From: JBDHTS01 sp044220535
Lineage (GTDB): Bacteria; Pseudomonadota; Alphaproteobacteria; Micavibrionales; Micavibrionaceae
Direction of reading: 5' to 3'
NCBI GenBank assembly: GCA_044220535.1
Contig: JBGAQU010000067.1
Location: 1 to 15,053, forward strand
DNA length: 15,053 nt
The notes beneath the pieces are model-generated. The model did not search any database. It was not told the DNA's origin and saw only the letters and a list, made by a program, of their open reading frames with translations. Position numbers and translations under genes: made by a program. Position 1 is the stretch's first letter; each line of letters begins with the position of its first letter. Shown here piece after piece: positions 6,521-13,392 of the stretch.

Positions 6521-8089
6521 TTAACGGCCAGCCGGTACGGCCTGTTTCTGGGATTCTGTCTTAACAATGCGTTCCGCCGGAAGGGTTACAATCACCTTCG
6601 TACCCTTGCCGAATTCAGATTCAAGGTCGAGCGTGCCGCCATGCAATTCCGCCATCGCTTTCGCCAGCGGCAGGCCAAGGCCTGTGCCGCCGCGATTGTC
6701 GGATGGCTTGCTGACCTGTCCGAACGGTTCCATCGCGTCTTTGATCCGGTCTTTTGGAATGCCGATACCGCTATCTTCCACTGTCATGCGCATAGAGCCG
6801 GATTCTGTCAGAAAGGCAGACACGGTGATCACGCCGCCATTGTTGGAATACTTCACCGCATTGCCGACCAGGTTGATCAGAATCTGGCGGATCAGGCGCG
6901 GGTCGGCCATCAGCGGCGGCAGATTGTCCTGAATTTTTTCTTCAAGCTTCAGCCCGGCGCTGAATGCCCTTGATGCCATCATGCGGGTGACGGCGGCGAT
7001 CAGCTGGGATACGCTGAATTTTTCTTCATCCAACTCCACCCTGCCTGCCTCGATTTTCGACATGTCGAGCACTTCGTTGATGATTTCCAGCAGATGTCGC
7101 GCGCTTAAATGGATATCACCCAGATATTCCTTATACCGCGCATTTGCCAACGACCCGAATGTTTCTTTCATCATCATTTCGGAGAAGCCGATAATCGCGT
7201 TCAGCGGCGTCCGCAATTCATGGCTCATATTCGCAAGAAAGGTGGACTTTGCCTGATTGGCAGTATCGGCCTGTTCTTTCGCCATACGCAGCGTGATTTC
7301 CATCTGCTTGCGCAGCGTGATGTCCATGATCGTCGTCACATGGAAGCGGCGGCCATGCGACAATTCCAGCGCAGCTGTCGTAAACAACGCGTTGGCGATG
7401 TTGCCATCCTTGCGGATCAGCTTCATCTCACCCGATGCGCGGATACCCGACCGTAAAAATTCTTCATGGTTGCGCCGCGCCTGCGGGCGTTCATCCTGCG
7501 TGATGATTTCAAGGAATTCCTTGCCGATCAAGTCATTGCGGGTCCAGCCGTAAATGCGGACGAAGCTGTCGTTGATCCTGACGATGCGCTGCTGCTGGTC
7601 GATGACGATGATCCCGACTTCACTGACATCGAAGACGGATGTCAAAAGTGAAATCGCGTCATCCCGTTCACGCTGCAGGGACATCACATCCGAACCCGCC
7701 GGCATGGCCATAACGTCCATCAGGACGACCTGGCCTTTGTCATCCATCACCGGATTAACCCAGAAACCGCCAAGACGAATACCGTCAGGCAGGCTTGGCA
7801 ACGCCTTGCTGACCACTGTTTTTTTCTGGCGCATGACGGAGTCCAGCGCCTCCCGGAAATACCGGGCATTGTCCTCATCGATCACGGTCTCAATCGGCTG
7901 ACCGATGATCTGGGCGCTGCTTTTATTGAAAAAGGTGGCGGCACGCTGGTTCACCTCGACCACGACGAACTTATCCCTGCCCTCCGGCTCTATAATGAAC
8001 CGGGGAACGGGCATGGTATCGAATAAGGCCTTGTGATCTATGGCTTTTGCCAAGAAACCCCCGCAAGAAAGCTTATAACCAAATACCAT
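6521..8089 (-). CDS. Cytoplasmic PAS-PAS sensor histidine kinase (PleC/DivJ-like core)
   Basis: This is a 522-residue hybrid-free histidine kinase without membrane segments, so it should sense a cytoplasmic cue. A first PAS-like domain covers about residues 20-130, and a second, typical PAS/PAC covers about 145-260 (GIIVIDQQQRIVRINDSF, ending TTIMDITLRK). The dimerisation/phosphoacceptor box FLANMSHELRTPLNAIIGFSEMM has the phosphorylated H290. The ATPase domain shows N-box N406/N410, G1 DSGIGIP (439-445) and G2 GGTGLGLP (467-474). No receiver domain or response-regulator gene is in the window, so it is an orphan here. The ATG at 8089 has no ribosome site and sits 2 nt below a TATTAT. A TTG at 8053, preceded by GGGGG, is a plausible true start and would give 510 residues. 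It lies between upp and fur on the same strand. Confidence 0.92.
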   Translation of the reverse strand: MVFGYKLSCGGFLAKAIDHKALFDTMPVPRFIIEPEGRDKFVVVEVNQRAATFFNKSSAQIIGQPIETVIDEDNARYFREALDSVMRQKKTVVSKALPSLPDGIRLGGFWVNPVMDDKGQVVLMDVMAMPAGSDVMSLQRERDDAISLLTSVFDVSEVGIIVIDQQQRIVRINDSFVRIYGWTRNDLIGKEFLEIITQDERPQARRNHEEFLRSGIRASGEMKLIRKDGNIANALFTTAALELSHGRRFHVTTIMDITLRKQMEITLRMAKEQADTANQAKSTFLANMSHELRTPLNAIIGFSEMMMKETFGSLANARYKEYLGDIHLSARHLLEIINEVLDMSKIEAGRVELDEEKFSVSQLIAAVTRMMASRAFSAGLKLEEKIQDNLPPLMADPRLIRQILINLVGNAVKYSNNGGVITVSAFLTESGSMRMTVEDSGIGIPKDRIKDAMEPFGQVSKPSDNRGGTGLGLPLAKAMAELHGGTLDLESEFGKGTKVIVTLPAERIVKTESQKQAVPAGR

Positions 8090-8122
8090 AGATAATACAT
8101 TTATCTGAGGAAATGATTAAGA

Positions 8123-8779
8123 TCAGATATTGACCGTCCCGAACAATCTATCCCCGGCATCGCCCAGGCCCGGCACAATATAGGCATGTTCATTCAGCTT
8201 TTCGTCCAGGGCTGCCACATAAACGGGCACTTGGGGATAGGCATCCAGCAACACCTGAACCCCTTCCGGCGCCGCCACCAATGCCATAAACCGGATCTTA
8301 TCTGGCGCCACGCCATGACGGACCAGCACGTCCAGCGCATATTTCGCCGAATTGCCGGTCGCCAGCATCGGGTCGACCAGAATAAAGAACCGCCCTTTCG
8401 GACTGGGCAGCTTGACCAGATATTCAACAGGTTGCTTTGTCTCATGATCACGATAAAGGCCGATATGGCCAATCCGCGCGGCGGGCATCAATTCTTCCAG
8501 CCCTTCCGCCATGCCCAGCCCCGCCCGCAAAATCGGCACGATGGCGGGCTTACGGCCTTCGATCACAGGCGATTTCGTCGTACAGATCGGCGTCTCAATG
8601 GTTTTGGTAGTCATGGGCAAAGGCCGGGTCAGCTCATACCCCATAAGCATCGAAATCTCACGCAACAGGATTTTGAAGACAGCCTTTGGGCAAGTCTTTT
8701 CCCGCATCAGGGTCAGCTTATGCTGAATCAGCGGATGCTCACAGATATGCAGGTTCGGAAACCGTGGATCTTGCTTCAT
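8123..8779 (-). CDS. upp: Uracil phosphoribosyltransferase
   Basis: Upp makes UMP from uracil and PRPP in pyrimidine salvage in the cytosol. From the ATG at 8779 the protein is 218 residues, near the usual 208-216. A longer frame from 8842 would add 21 residues and run into the upstream gene. AAGGA lies 9 nt before 8779, and family homology starts at MKQDPRFPNL. The PRPP-binding loop is LVDPMLATGNS (134-144) and the uracil-binding stretch is YIVPGLGDAGDR (200-211); both are intact. It follows the GGDEF-like gene by 37 bp on the same strand, so they may share a transcript, although there is no obvious functional link. Confidence 0.97.
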   Translation of the reverse strand: MKQDPRFPNLHICEHPLIQHKLTLMREKTCPKAVFKILLREISMLMGYELTRPLPMTTKTIETPICTTKSPVIEGRKPAIVPILRAGLGMAEGLEELMPAARIGHIGLYRDHETKQPVEYLVKLPSPKGRFFILVDPMLATGNSAKYALDVLVRHGVAPDKIRFMALVAAPEGVQVLLDAYPQVPVYVAALDEKLNEHAYIVPGLGDAGDRLFGTVNI

Positions 8780-8816
8780 GACCTGTCTTCCTTGTTTGGG
8801 GGTCAAAATAGGGGCT

Positions 8817-9728
8817 TTATTCGTCGCCCATGGCTTTAACAAGACGCGTTAAGGCGCTTTGTTCTTTGTATTCCATGGCCGCATCACCGCCATCTTTATG
8901 CGTTTCCAAATCGGCACGCATATTGGCCATCAGATCATCCAGCGTATCGCCCGGCAATGGTTCGGCCACACAATAGGACATCGTCAATGGATAAAACCCG
9001 CCCATGCCGTCCGGCAGCTTGATCTGTTCCTGATCCAGGAAATTGCGCAGGCGGTTGATCGCCGTCGTGCCGCCGCTTGTATCCGAATGCTTCAGGCACA
9101 TCACAAATTCATTATCGCCGGAACGATATCCGTCATCGAACGACCGGATGCATTTACGGATAAGGCGGCCCAGCACGGCCAGAATCTGTTTCTGCTGGTC
9201 ATCCTGAATCAGGCGCTGCATCTGTTCAAAATCATCGATCCTGGCCAGCGCCAGGCAGAACGACCGGCCACGGCGGGCGCGGCGCTCCAGCTCACGCTCC
9301 AGCTCCGCGACCATCGCCACTTTGTTACGCAGACCACTGGCCGGGTCGATGCCGCTATCCGTCTGTGCAACATCGCGCTCCAAGCGGCGCAGCTGGACAA
9401 GAAAACCCTCATACAGCATTTCCAGACCTTCAAAGCCCTTGATATCCGGCCGCGGATTGCGGATGGATTCCAGCATCAGTTTTTCGGCCGCCTCGTGAAG
9501 CTCCCCATGAATTCTCTTCACGTTTTGCAACAGCTGCTTTTCAATCAAGTCGCTGCTTTCTTCATCAATCCATCGCTGCAGCGTATCGGGACGCTCCAGA
9601 GGAGGGTCATTCCTGAATTGCTCGGAATAAAAAATACGGCGCAGGGTTTGACCATACCATTCGGCATGGTCTTCAAGAACGGGGGCAAGCTTGCTGAGCT
9701 TGTTTTGCGCTTCGAATTCAGTATCCAT
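8817..9728 (-). CDS. GGDEF-domain protein with degenerate active site
   Basis: This 303-residue soluble protein has a helical N-terminal region (1-125) of no recognised family and a C-terminal GGDEF domain (about 128-285). The domain starts with DPASGLRNK, the usual DPxTGLxNR entry. The signature motif reads GDNEF (204-208), so the second glycine and the metal-binding aspartate are changed, and diguanylate cyclase activity is doubtful. The inhibitory-site motif RxxD is kept as RSFD (195-198), at the exact canonical distance from the signature. Known proteins with this combination act as c-di-GMP receptors (PopA is the classic example), so a binding rather than synthetic role is inferred. There is no transmembrane segment or EAL domain. 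The ATG lies 6 nt after a TATAAT box, which suggests a leaderless mRNA. Confidence 0.85.
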   Translation of the reverse strand: MDTEFEAQNKLSKLAPVLEDHAEWYGQTLRRIFYSEQFRNDPPLERPDTLQRWIDEESSDLIEKQLLQNVKRIHGELHEAAEKLMLESIRNPRPDIKGFEGLEMLYEGFLVQLRRLERDVAQTDSGIDPASGLRNKVAMVAELERELERRARRGRSFCLALARIDDFEQMQRLIQDDQQKQILAVLGRLIRKCIRSFDDGYRSGDNEFVMCLKHSDTSGGTTAINRLRNFLDQEQIKLPDGMGGFYPLTMSYCVAEPLPGDTLDDLMANMRADLETHKDGGDAAMEYKEQSALTRLVKAMGDE

Positions 9729-9734
9729 CGAAGG

Positions 9735-9763
9735 ATTATAGTCCAGAAAATGATGCTTGTTTA
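9735..9763 (-). promoter_or_regulatory. Predicted promoter of the GGDEF-like gene
   Basis: On the minus strand TAAACA (9763-9758, 4 of 6 matches to TTGACA) is followed after 17 nt by a perfect TATAAT (9740-9735). The expected start of transcription coincides with the A of the ATG at 9728, so the message would have little or no leader. The 69-bp gap 9729-9797 holds nothing else recognisable. Confidence 0.5.
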
Positions 9764-9797
9764 TTAAAATTCAGTGGTTTGGGTAAATTTTCTGCTT

Positions 9798-11099
9798 TTA
9801 ATCCGGCAACCATTCATTCCGCAGATGGTCCAGCGTATTGGTGCGAATGGCTTGCCGGACTTCACGCATCAGGCGGTTGATAACAATGGCTTGCCGGACT
9901 TCACGCATCAGGCGGTTGATAACGCCCAGATTATGCTGGGTCAGCAATTGCATGCCCAGCATCTCATTCGCCTTGAACAAATGATGAATGTAAGATTTCG
10001 TATAATCACGGGAAGCCGGAACGTCTGACGAAGCGTCCAGCGGCGTGAAATCATCAGCATACCGGGCATTCGTAATATTGATTTTTTCACGCTTGCTGCC
10101 ACGGACAAGGGCTTCGCCATGCCGCGCCATACGGGTAGGCGAAACGCAATCGAAGGTATCGATCCCCAGCTTCACGAAATTGAACACATCCTTGATCCGG
10201 CCAATCCCCAGCAAATGGGTCGGGCGATCCGAACGCAGGCGCATCATGTTCATGGCGACGACATCCAGCATTTCACTCTCGCTGCCGCCCAGTGATCCGC
10301 CAACGGCCTGCCCGAAAAACGGCTTGCCGTTTAGCCAATCGCAGCTGATGGCGCGCAGATCTTCATACACGCCGCCCTGTGTGATGCCATACAGCGCCTG
10401 CCGTCCGTCATGGGTCTGCGCGAAGGCCGCCAGGCTGCGATCACCCCAGCGATGGCTGCGTTCCATGGATTTTTCGGTATAGTCACGATCAACATGATAG
10501 GCCGTGCATTCATCCAACTGGTAAATCAGGTCCGCGCCGAGCTTGCGCTGGATATCCATCGAACTTTCAGGGGTGAGCGTCAGCATCTCGCCGTTTTTAT
10601 AGGAACGGAAGCGCGCACCCTCTTCCGTCACCTTCAACAGGCTGTTCTGCCGCTGGCCCTTGTTTCGGCCCTTGATTTCATCCGCGACCGAGCCGTGGCC
10701 CATGGAGAAAATCTGAAAGCCGCCTGAATCCGTCATCATCGGCCCGTTCCAGCCGATGAATTTATGCAGCCCGCCATGTTTCGCGACGATATCCGCGCCC
10801 GGCTGGATCATCATATGATAGGTGTTGGACAGGATGATGTCGGTCTGCGCCTCCACCACCTGAGGCATGGCGAGGCCCTTGATCGTGCCTTTGGTGCCGC
10901 AGAAAATGTAATTGGGTGTTTCGATCACGCCATGCGGTGTGGTCAGGCGGCCGACGCGCGCCTTGCTGTTGAAATCGCTGTGCAGGATTTCAAAACCGAA
11001 ATTCGGCCAGTCCATACGGTCGGGCGCGGCCACGACGATGGGCGCGTTTTCTTGCCGCTTACGGTCACGCCGCGACGGTTTTCTGGCAGCATCAGTCAT
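9798..11099 (-). CDS. tgt: tRNA-guanine transglycosylase, zinc cysteines lost, C-terminal repeat
   Basis: Tgt exchanges guanine 34 of GUN-anticodon tRNAs for preQ1 in queuosine synthesis. Catalytic features are present: DSGGFQ with D124, LDECT with D196, GITQGG with Q241, GGSLGG (268-272) and FDCVSPTR with the nucleophile D317. The GGSLGG form resembles rickettsial enzymes as I recall them. Two things are odd. First, the zinc site PLDPECDCYTC of E. coli aligns without gaps to PLDASSDVPAS (353-363), so the three cysteines are S358, V360 and S363, while the fourth ligand remains as H389. Second, residues VINRLMREVRQAI occur twice in tandem (393-405, 406-418) owing to a 39-bp DNA duplication. 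At 433 residues it is longer than E. coli Tgt (375), partly through a basic N-terminal tail of about 30 residues. It starts 6 nt after rpmB stops, so the two form an operon. Confidence 0.95.
   Translation of the reverse strand: MTDAARKPSRRDRKRQENAPIVVAAPDRMDWPNFGFEILHSDFNSKARVGRLTTPHGVIETPNYIFCGTKGTIKGLAMPQVVEAQTDIILSNTYHMMIQPGADIVAKHGGLHKFIGWNGPMMTDSGGFQIFSMGHGSVADEIKGRNKGQRQNSLLKVTEEGARFRSYKNGEMLTLTPESSMDIQRKLGADLIYQLDECTAYHVDRDYTEKSMERSHRWGDRSLAAFAQTHDGRQALYGITQGGVYEDLRAISCDWLNGKPFFGQAVGGSLGGSESEMLDVVAMNMMRLRSDRPTHLLGIGRIKDVFNFVKLGIDTFDCVSPTRMARHGEALVRGSKREKINITNARYADDFTPLDASSDVPASRDYTKSYIHHLFKANEMLGMQLLTQHNLGVINRLMREVRQAIVINRLMREVRQAIRTNTLDHLRNEWLPD
9846..9923. repeat. Exact 39-bp tandem duplication inside tgt
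   Basis: Positions 9846-9884 and 9885-9923 are identical over 39 bp (each begins AATGGCTTGCCGG and ends GGTTGATAAC). The length is a multiple of three, so it duplicates 13 residues without a frameshift. Complete identity points to a recent event or an assembly artefact. Confidence 0.97.
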
Positions 11100-11105
11100 C
11101 GGAAA

Positions 11106-11396
11106 TTACTTCGCGGCAGCCAAAGCTTCCTGGATCTGCGCGCGGATCGGGCGCAGGTAAGGCTCCAGCTTGGTCGCAGGGGTCGAAACCAGCCAGGCGT
11201 CAAGACCGCCTTTATGCTCCAGCGTGCGCAGGCCGGCATTGCTGACCTTCAGCGGAACCATGCGTTTCAGCGCTTCGCTGTAGATGTTCTGGCTGCGGAT
11301 CGCCGGCAGGAAGCGGCGTCTTGTTTTGTTCATGGCGTGGGAAACGTTGTTTCCGGTCAATACGCCTTTACCAGTTACCATGCAGCGGCGGCTCAT
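11106..11396 (-). CDS. rpmB: 50S ribosomal protein L28
   Basis: This 96-residue basic protein starts MSRRCMVTGKGVLTGNNVSHAMNKT, the unmistakable L28 N-terminus, followed by the RRRFLPAIRSQ segment. It is longer than E. coli L28 (78), as alphaproteobacterial forms usually are. It is a structural component of the large ribosomal subunit. AAGGA lies 9 nt before the ATG, and a good promoter lies upstream. tgt follows after 6 bp, joining a translation gene to a tRNA modification gene. Confidence 0.97.
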   Translation of the reverse strand: MSRRCMVTGKGVLTGNNVSHAMNKTRRRFLPAIRSQNIYSEALKRMVPLKVSNAGLRTLEHKGGLDAWLVSTPATKLEPYLRPIRAQIQEALAAAK

Positions 11397-11434
11397 CGTC
11401 GTTCATCCTTCGAAATTCGGTTATTCCGGCAGGG

Positions 11435-11464
11435 ACAATAGGGCGAAGGACATATGAAAGTCAA
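11435..11464 (-). promoter_or_regulatory. Predicted sigma70-type promoter of rpmB-tgt
   Basis: TTGACT (11464-11459) and TATTGT (11440-11435) lie 18 nt apart on the minus strand, giving a 5' leader of about 30 nt that contains the AAGGA ribosome site of rpmB. The 150-bp interval 11397-11546 is the divergent promoter region for rpmB-tgt and the CobT-like gene. Confidence 0.5.
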
Positions 11465-11511
11465 GTATTTGTATTCATATTTCCGGCCTTTGAAACTATG
11501 CCTGTAAGCCC

Positions 11512-11540
11512 TTGGCCTGGGCGGCAAAACATAGTTTAAT
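11512..11540 (+). promoter_or_regulatory. Predicted promoter of the CobT-like gene
   Basis: TTGGCC (11512-11517) is followed after 17 nt by TTTAAT (11535-11540, 5 of 6 matches to TATAAT). The ATG at 11547 comes 6 nt later with no Shine-Dalgarno in between, so transcription probably begins at or next to the start codon. Confidence 0.4.
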
Positions 11541-11546
11541 ATCTTT

Positions 11547-12185
11547 ATGACGACAACTACCCCTCAAGGCCCGCTTTCGGATATCGAAAAAATCATGGAT
11601 CTGGTCCGGGGCATTGCCCCCCTGACCGAGCGGAAACGTGCGCCCTTGCAACATCCACGGGTGGCACTGTTTGCGGCCCATGACCATCTTTCCACGCCCG
11701 AACAACGTGTTGAGGCTGAAAACTGGCTGCAGGCCTGTCTTTCTGGAAAATCACATTTGTGTGATGCCGTAACGGCGGAAGATGCCGATCTGCGGATTTA
11801 CGAGCTGGACCTGGCCCATCCTACTGCGCCTGACGAAGCCTCCATCATCAACGCCATGGCCTATGGCATGATGGCGGTTGAGCCCGGCGTGGATTGCCTG
11901 ATCGCGGGTGGATTTGGCGGAGGATCCGAAGCCGCCGCAGCAAGGACGGTTGCCGTTAGCGCCATCGCCAGCCTGGACTGCGCCGCCATTGCCGGGGCCA
12001 TTATCGCTGCCCGGCTTGCGGGCATTCCCGTCATTCTGGACGACCTGACCGCCCGCACATCCTTGAAAACCCTGGAAACCATCAATCCGGCCATCGCCGA
12101 GCACTGCATCCTGCCGGACGCCCCCGGCCGTGAACCCGGCACTGCCGGGCTGAATCGCCTGCGCACGATGCGCAGCGCAGCCTGA
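11547..12185 (+). CDS. Short CobT-like (NaMN:DMB phosphoribosyltransferase-like) protein
   Basis: This 212-residue protein resembles the middle of CobT, which makes alpha-ribazole phosphate for the cobalamin lower ligand. PRVALFAAHDHLS (37-49) matches the CobT ADHGV strand. The segment around PGVDCLIAGGFGGGSEAAAA (113-132) matches the GVGELGMANTT loop region, and DCAAIAGAIIAARLAGIPVILDDLTA (144-169) matches CobT's GxxGMTGxxLGAAxxxxPVLLDGF region. The N-terminal PPGSLGRLE segment, an internal segment after the loop, and the C-terminal part with the catalytic glutamate (E317 in Salmonella) are all missing. Canonical activity is therefore unlikely. The reading frame is intact and GC-rich, so it looks like a working gene rather than a decaying one. 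It ends 1 bp from the CbiB-like gene on the other strand. Family placement rests on my reading of the alignment. Confidence 0.75.
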   Translation: MTTTTPQGPLSDIEKIMDLVRGIAPLTERKRAPLQHPRVALFAAHDHLSTPEQRVEAENWLQACLSGKSHLCDAVTAEDADLRIYELDLAHPTAPDEASIINAMAYGMMAVEPGVDCLIAGGFGGGSEAAAARTVAVSAIASLDCAAIAGAIIAARLAGIPVILDDLTARTSLKTLETINPAIAEHCILPDAPGREPGTAGLNRLRTMRSAA

Positions 12186-12186
12186 T

Positions 12187-13215
12187 TTAAAACCAGTTTA
12201 CCCCGTACACCATCGCGCTGCCGATCCCTGCCGCCAGCAGCAGATGCGCGATGATGCTGATATACAGCCCCCGCTGCAGATGTCCGCTTTCCAGCCTGGC
12301 CGTCGCTTCTGCCGGACCCGCCCAGTTTTTCTGCAACGCGCTGCCTTCCAGATCGACCACCGGACCGTTCAGGCTGACTTTCAGCGCGAAGGCCATGGCG
12401 GTGACGGGCAACCCGCCCTCTTCATATGGCGCCGCGTGTTTGTGGCTGAACATTCCGGCCAGCGCGCGTGTCATGCCCCCAGTGGGCGTGAACAAACCAG
12501 CCAGCGCAATCAATAGTCCAGCGAACAATGACGGCACGAAGCCCATAAGCCTTTCCAGCGCCATAGGTAGGCTGGCAAAACCCTTGCCAAACCCGTCCTT
12601 ACCGAAACGCCAGACCAGCACAGCCAATCCGGAATACACAAAAGCACCCGGCAATCCCGCGATCAGATACCAGATCAACGGGGCGACCAAGCCCTTGTCA
12701 AACGTCCGCGCCGCCAGCGCCATGCCTGACCGTGTAATCGTATAGTCATCGCTGGCGCTGAAATCGATGCGTGTGGAACGGGAAATGTTGAAGAAGGCGC
12801 CTTTAATAGCCTTTTTTTCCTTCAGCGCCATATGCAACCGCGACAAGGCAAACCACACGCTGCCCGACGTAAATAACAGCGACAGCACAAATGTTTCCAG
12901 CACGCCGTGATAGGGCATATAGACTTTCATGCCCTGCACGCCACGCGCCATATAAAAAGAAAACGCCAACACCAGCAGGGTCAGGATCACGCCACGCGCC
13001 ACCAGCACCGGCATCGGGCGATGCCGACGATCAAGTTTACTTCCGAATGCCCCGAATACACGGTCAAGCAAACCCCAATACATGGGCCAGACATTCCCGA
13101 TCCAAGGCCCGGTGATCAGCCCGCCAATCACCGTCAGCGCCAATGCTCCCAATGCCACCGGCAGGCGATCAGGATTGAACAGATGCTGATGCAGAATCAA
13201 ATAATAATGGTCCAT
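12187..13215 (-). CDS. Divergent CbiB/CobD-like membrane protein
   Basis: This is a 342-residue inner-membrane protein with hydrophobic segments near residues 18-38, 70-90, 104-124, 176-202, 226-246 and 316-336. It is related to adenosylcobinamide-phosphate synthase. LVAPLIWYLIAGLPGAFVYSGL (176-197) follows the CbiB pattern VVAPLFY..GLPGA..Y.A, and GGLPVTAMAFALKVSLNGP (267-285) matches the GWPEAAMAGALGV.LGGP block. The signature residues are changed: AENTSDG becomes ARTFDKG (169-175), NTLDSMVGY becomes AVLVWRFGK (198-206), and the RLDD acidic pair becomes LERL. It has the fold but probably not the standard reaction. It begins without a clear ribosome site; the 13216-13350 region upstream is shared with phaZ. 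It converges with the CobT-like gene. Confidence 0.75.
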   Translation of the reverse strand: MDHYYLILHQHLFNPDRLPVALGALALTVIGGLITGPWIGNVWPMYWGLLDRVFGAFGSKLDRRHRPMPVLVARGVILTLLVLAFSFYMARGVQGMKVYMPYHGVLETFVLSLLFTSGSVWFALSRLHMALKEKKAIKGAFFNISRSTRIDFSASDDYTITRSGMALAARTFDKGLVAPLIWYLIAGLPGAFVYSGLAVLVWRFGKDGFGKGFASLPMALERLMGFVPSLFAGLLIALAGLFTPTGGMTRALAGMFSHKHAAPYEEGGLPVTAMAFALKVSLNGPVVDLEGSALQKNWAGPAEATARLESGHLQRGLYISIIAHLLLAAGIGSAMVYGVNWF

Positions 13216-13312
13216 GGCAAAAGGATAACCGAATACATCCGGCTTTAAAAGCGTGGCCAGGCTATGAAAACTAGAAAAACCTGAATAAAAACACAGCCTT
13301 GAATACGCTGCA

Positions 13313-13340
13313 TTGCAACATTAACTTTTTGTATTAGAAT
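13313..13340 (+). promoter_or_regulatory. Predicted promoter of phaZ
   Basis: TTGCAA (13313-13318) and TAGAAT (13335-13340, 5 of 6 matches to TATAAT) are 16 nt apart, with expected transcription start near 13347. This leaves a leader of about 45 nt to the ATG at 13393, with GGAAAGG at 13373-13379. Confidence 0.45.
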
Positions 13341-13392
13341 ATCGTGCAGAATGAATTGGACTCTAAGTCCATGGAAAGGTAGCTCCGCCGTG

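Noticed and set aside
5762..6973. A 403-codon plus-strand open frame spanning fur, the small gene and part of the kinase
   Set aside because: It runs antisense across three supported genes and has no family features; a long frame in GC-rich sequence is not evidence by itself.
8859..9767. A 302-codon plus-strand open frame opposite the GGDEF-like gene
   Set aside because: It is antisense to a gene with clear GGDEF-family motifs; no domain or ribosome site supports it.
9798..11099. The tgt gene as DpdA (DNA 7-deazaguanine transglycosylase)
   Set aside because: The DSGGFQ, GITQGG and FDCVSPTR blocks are those of tRNA Tgt, and no dpd neighbours are present; it sits with rpmB.
11547..13215. The CobT-like/CbiB-like pair as decaying pseudogenes
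   Set aside because: Both frames are open, have the base composition of the neighbours, and the changes are substitutions and clean domain loss rather than frameshifts or stops.
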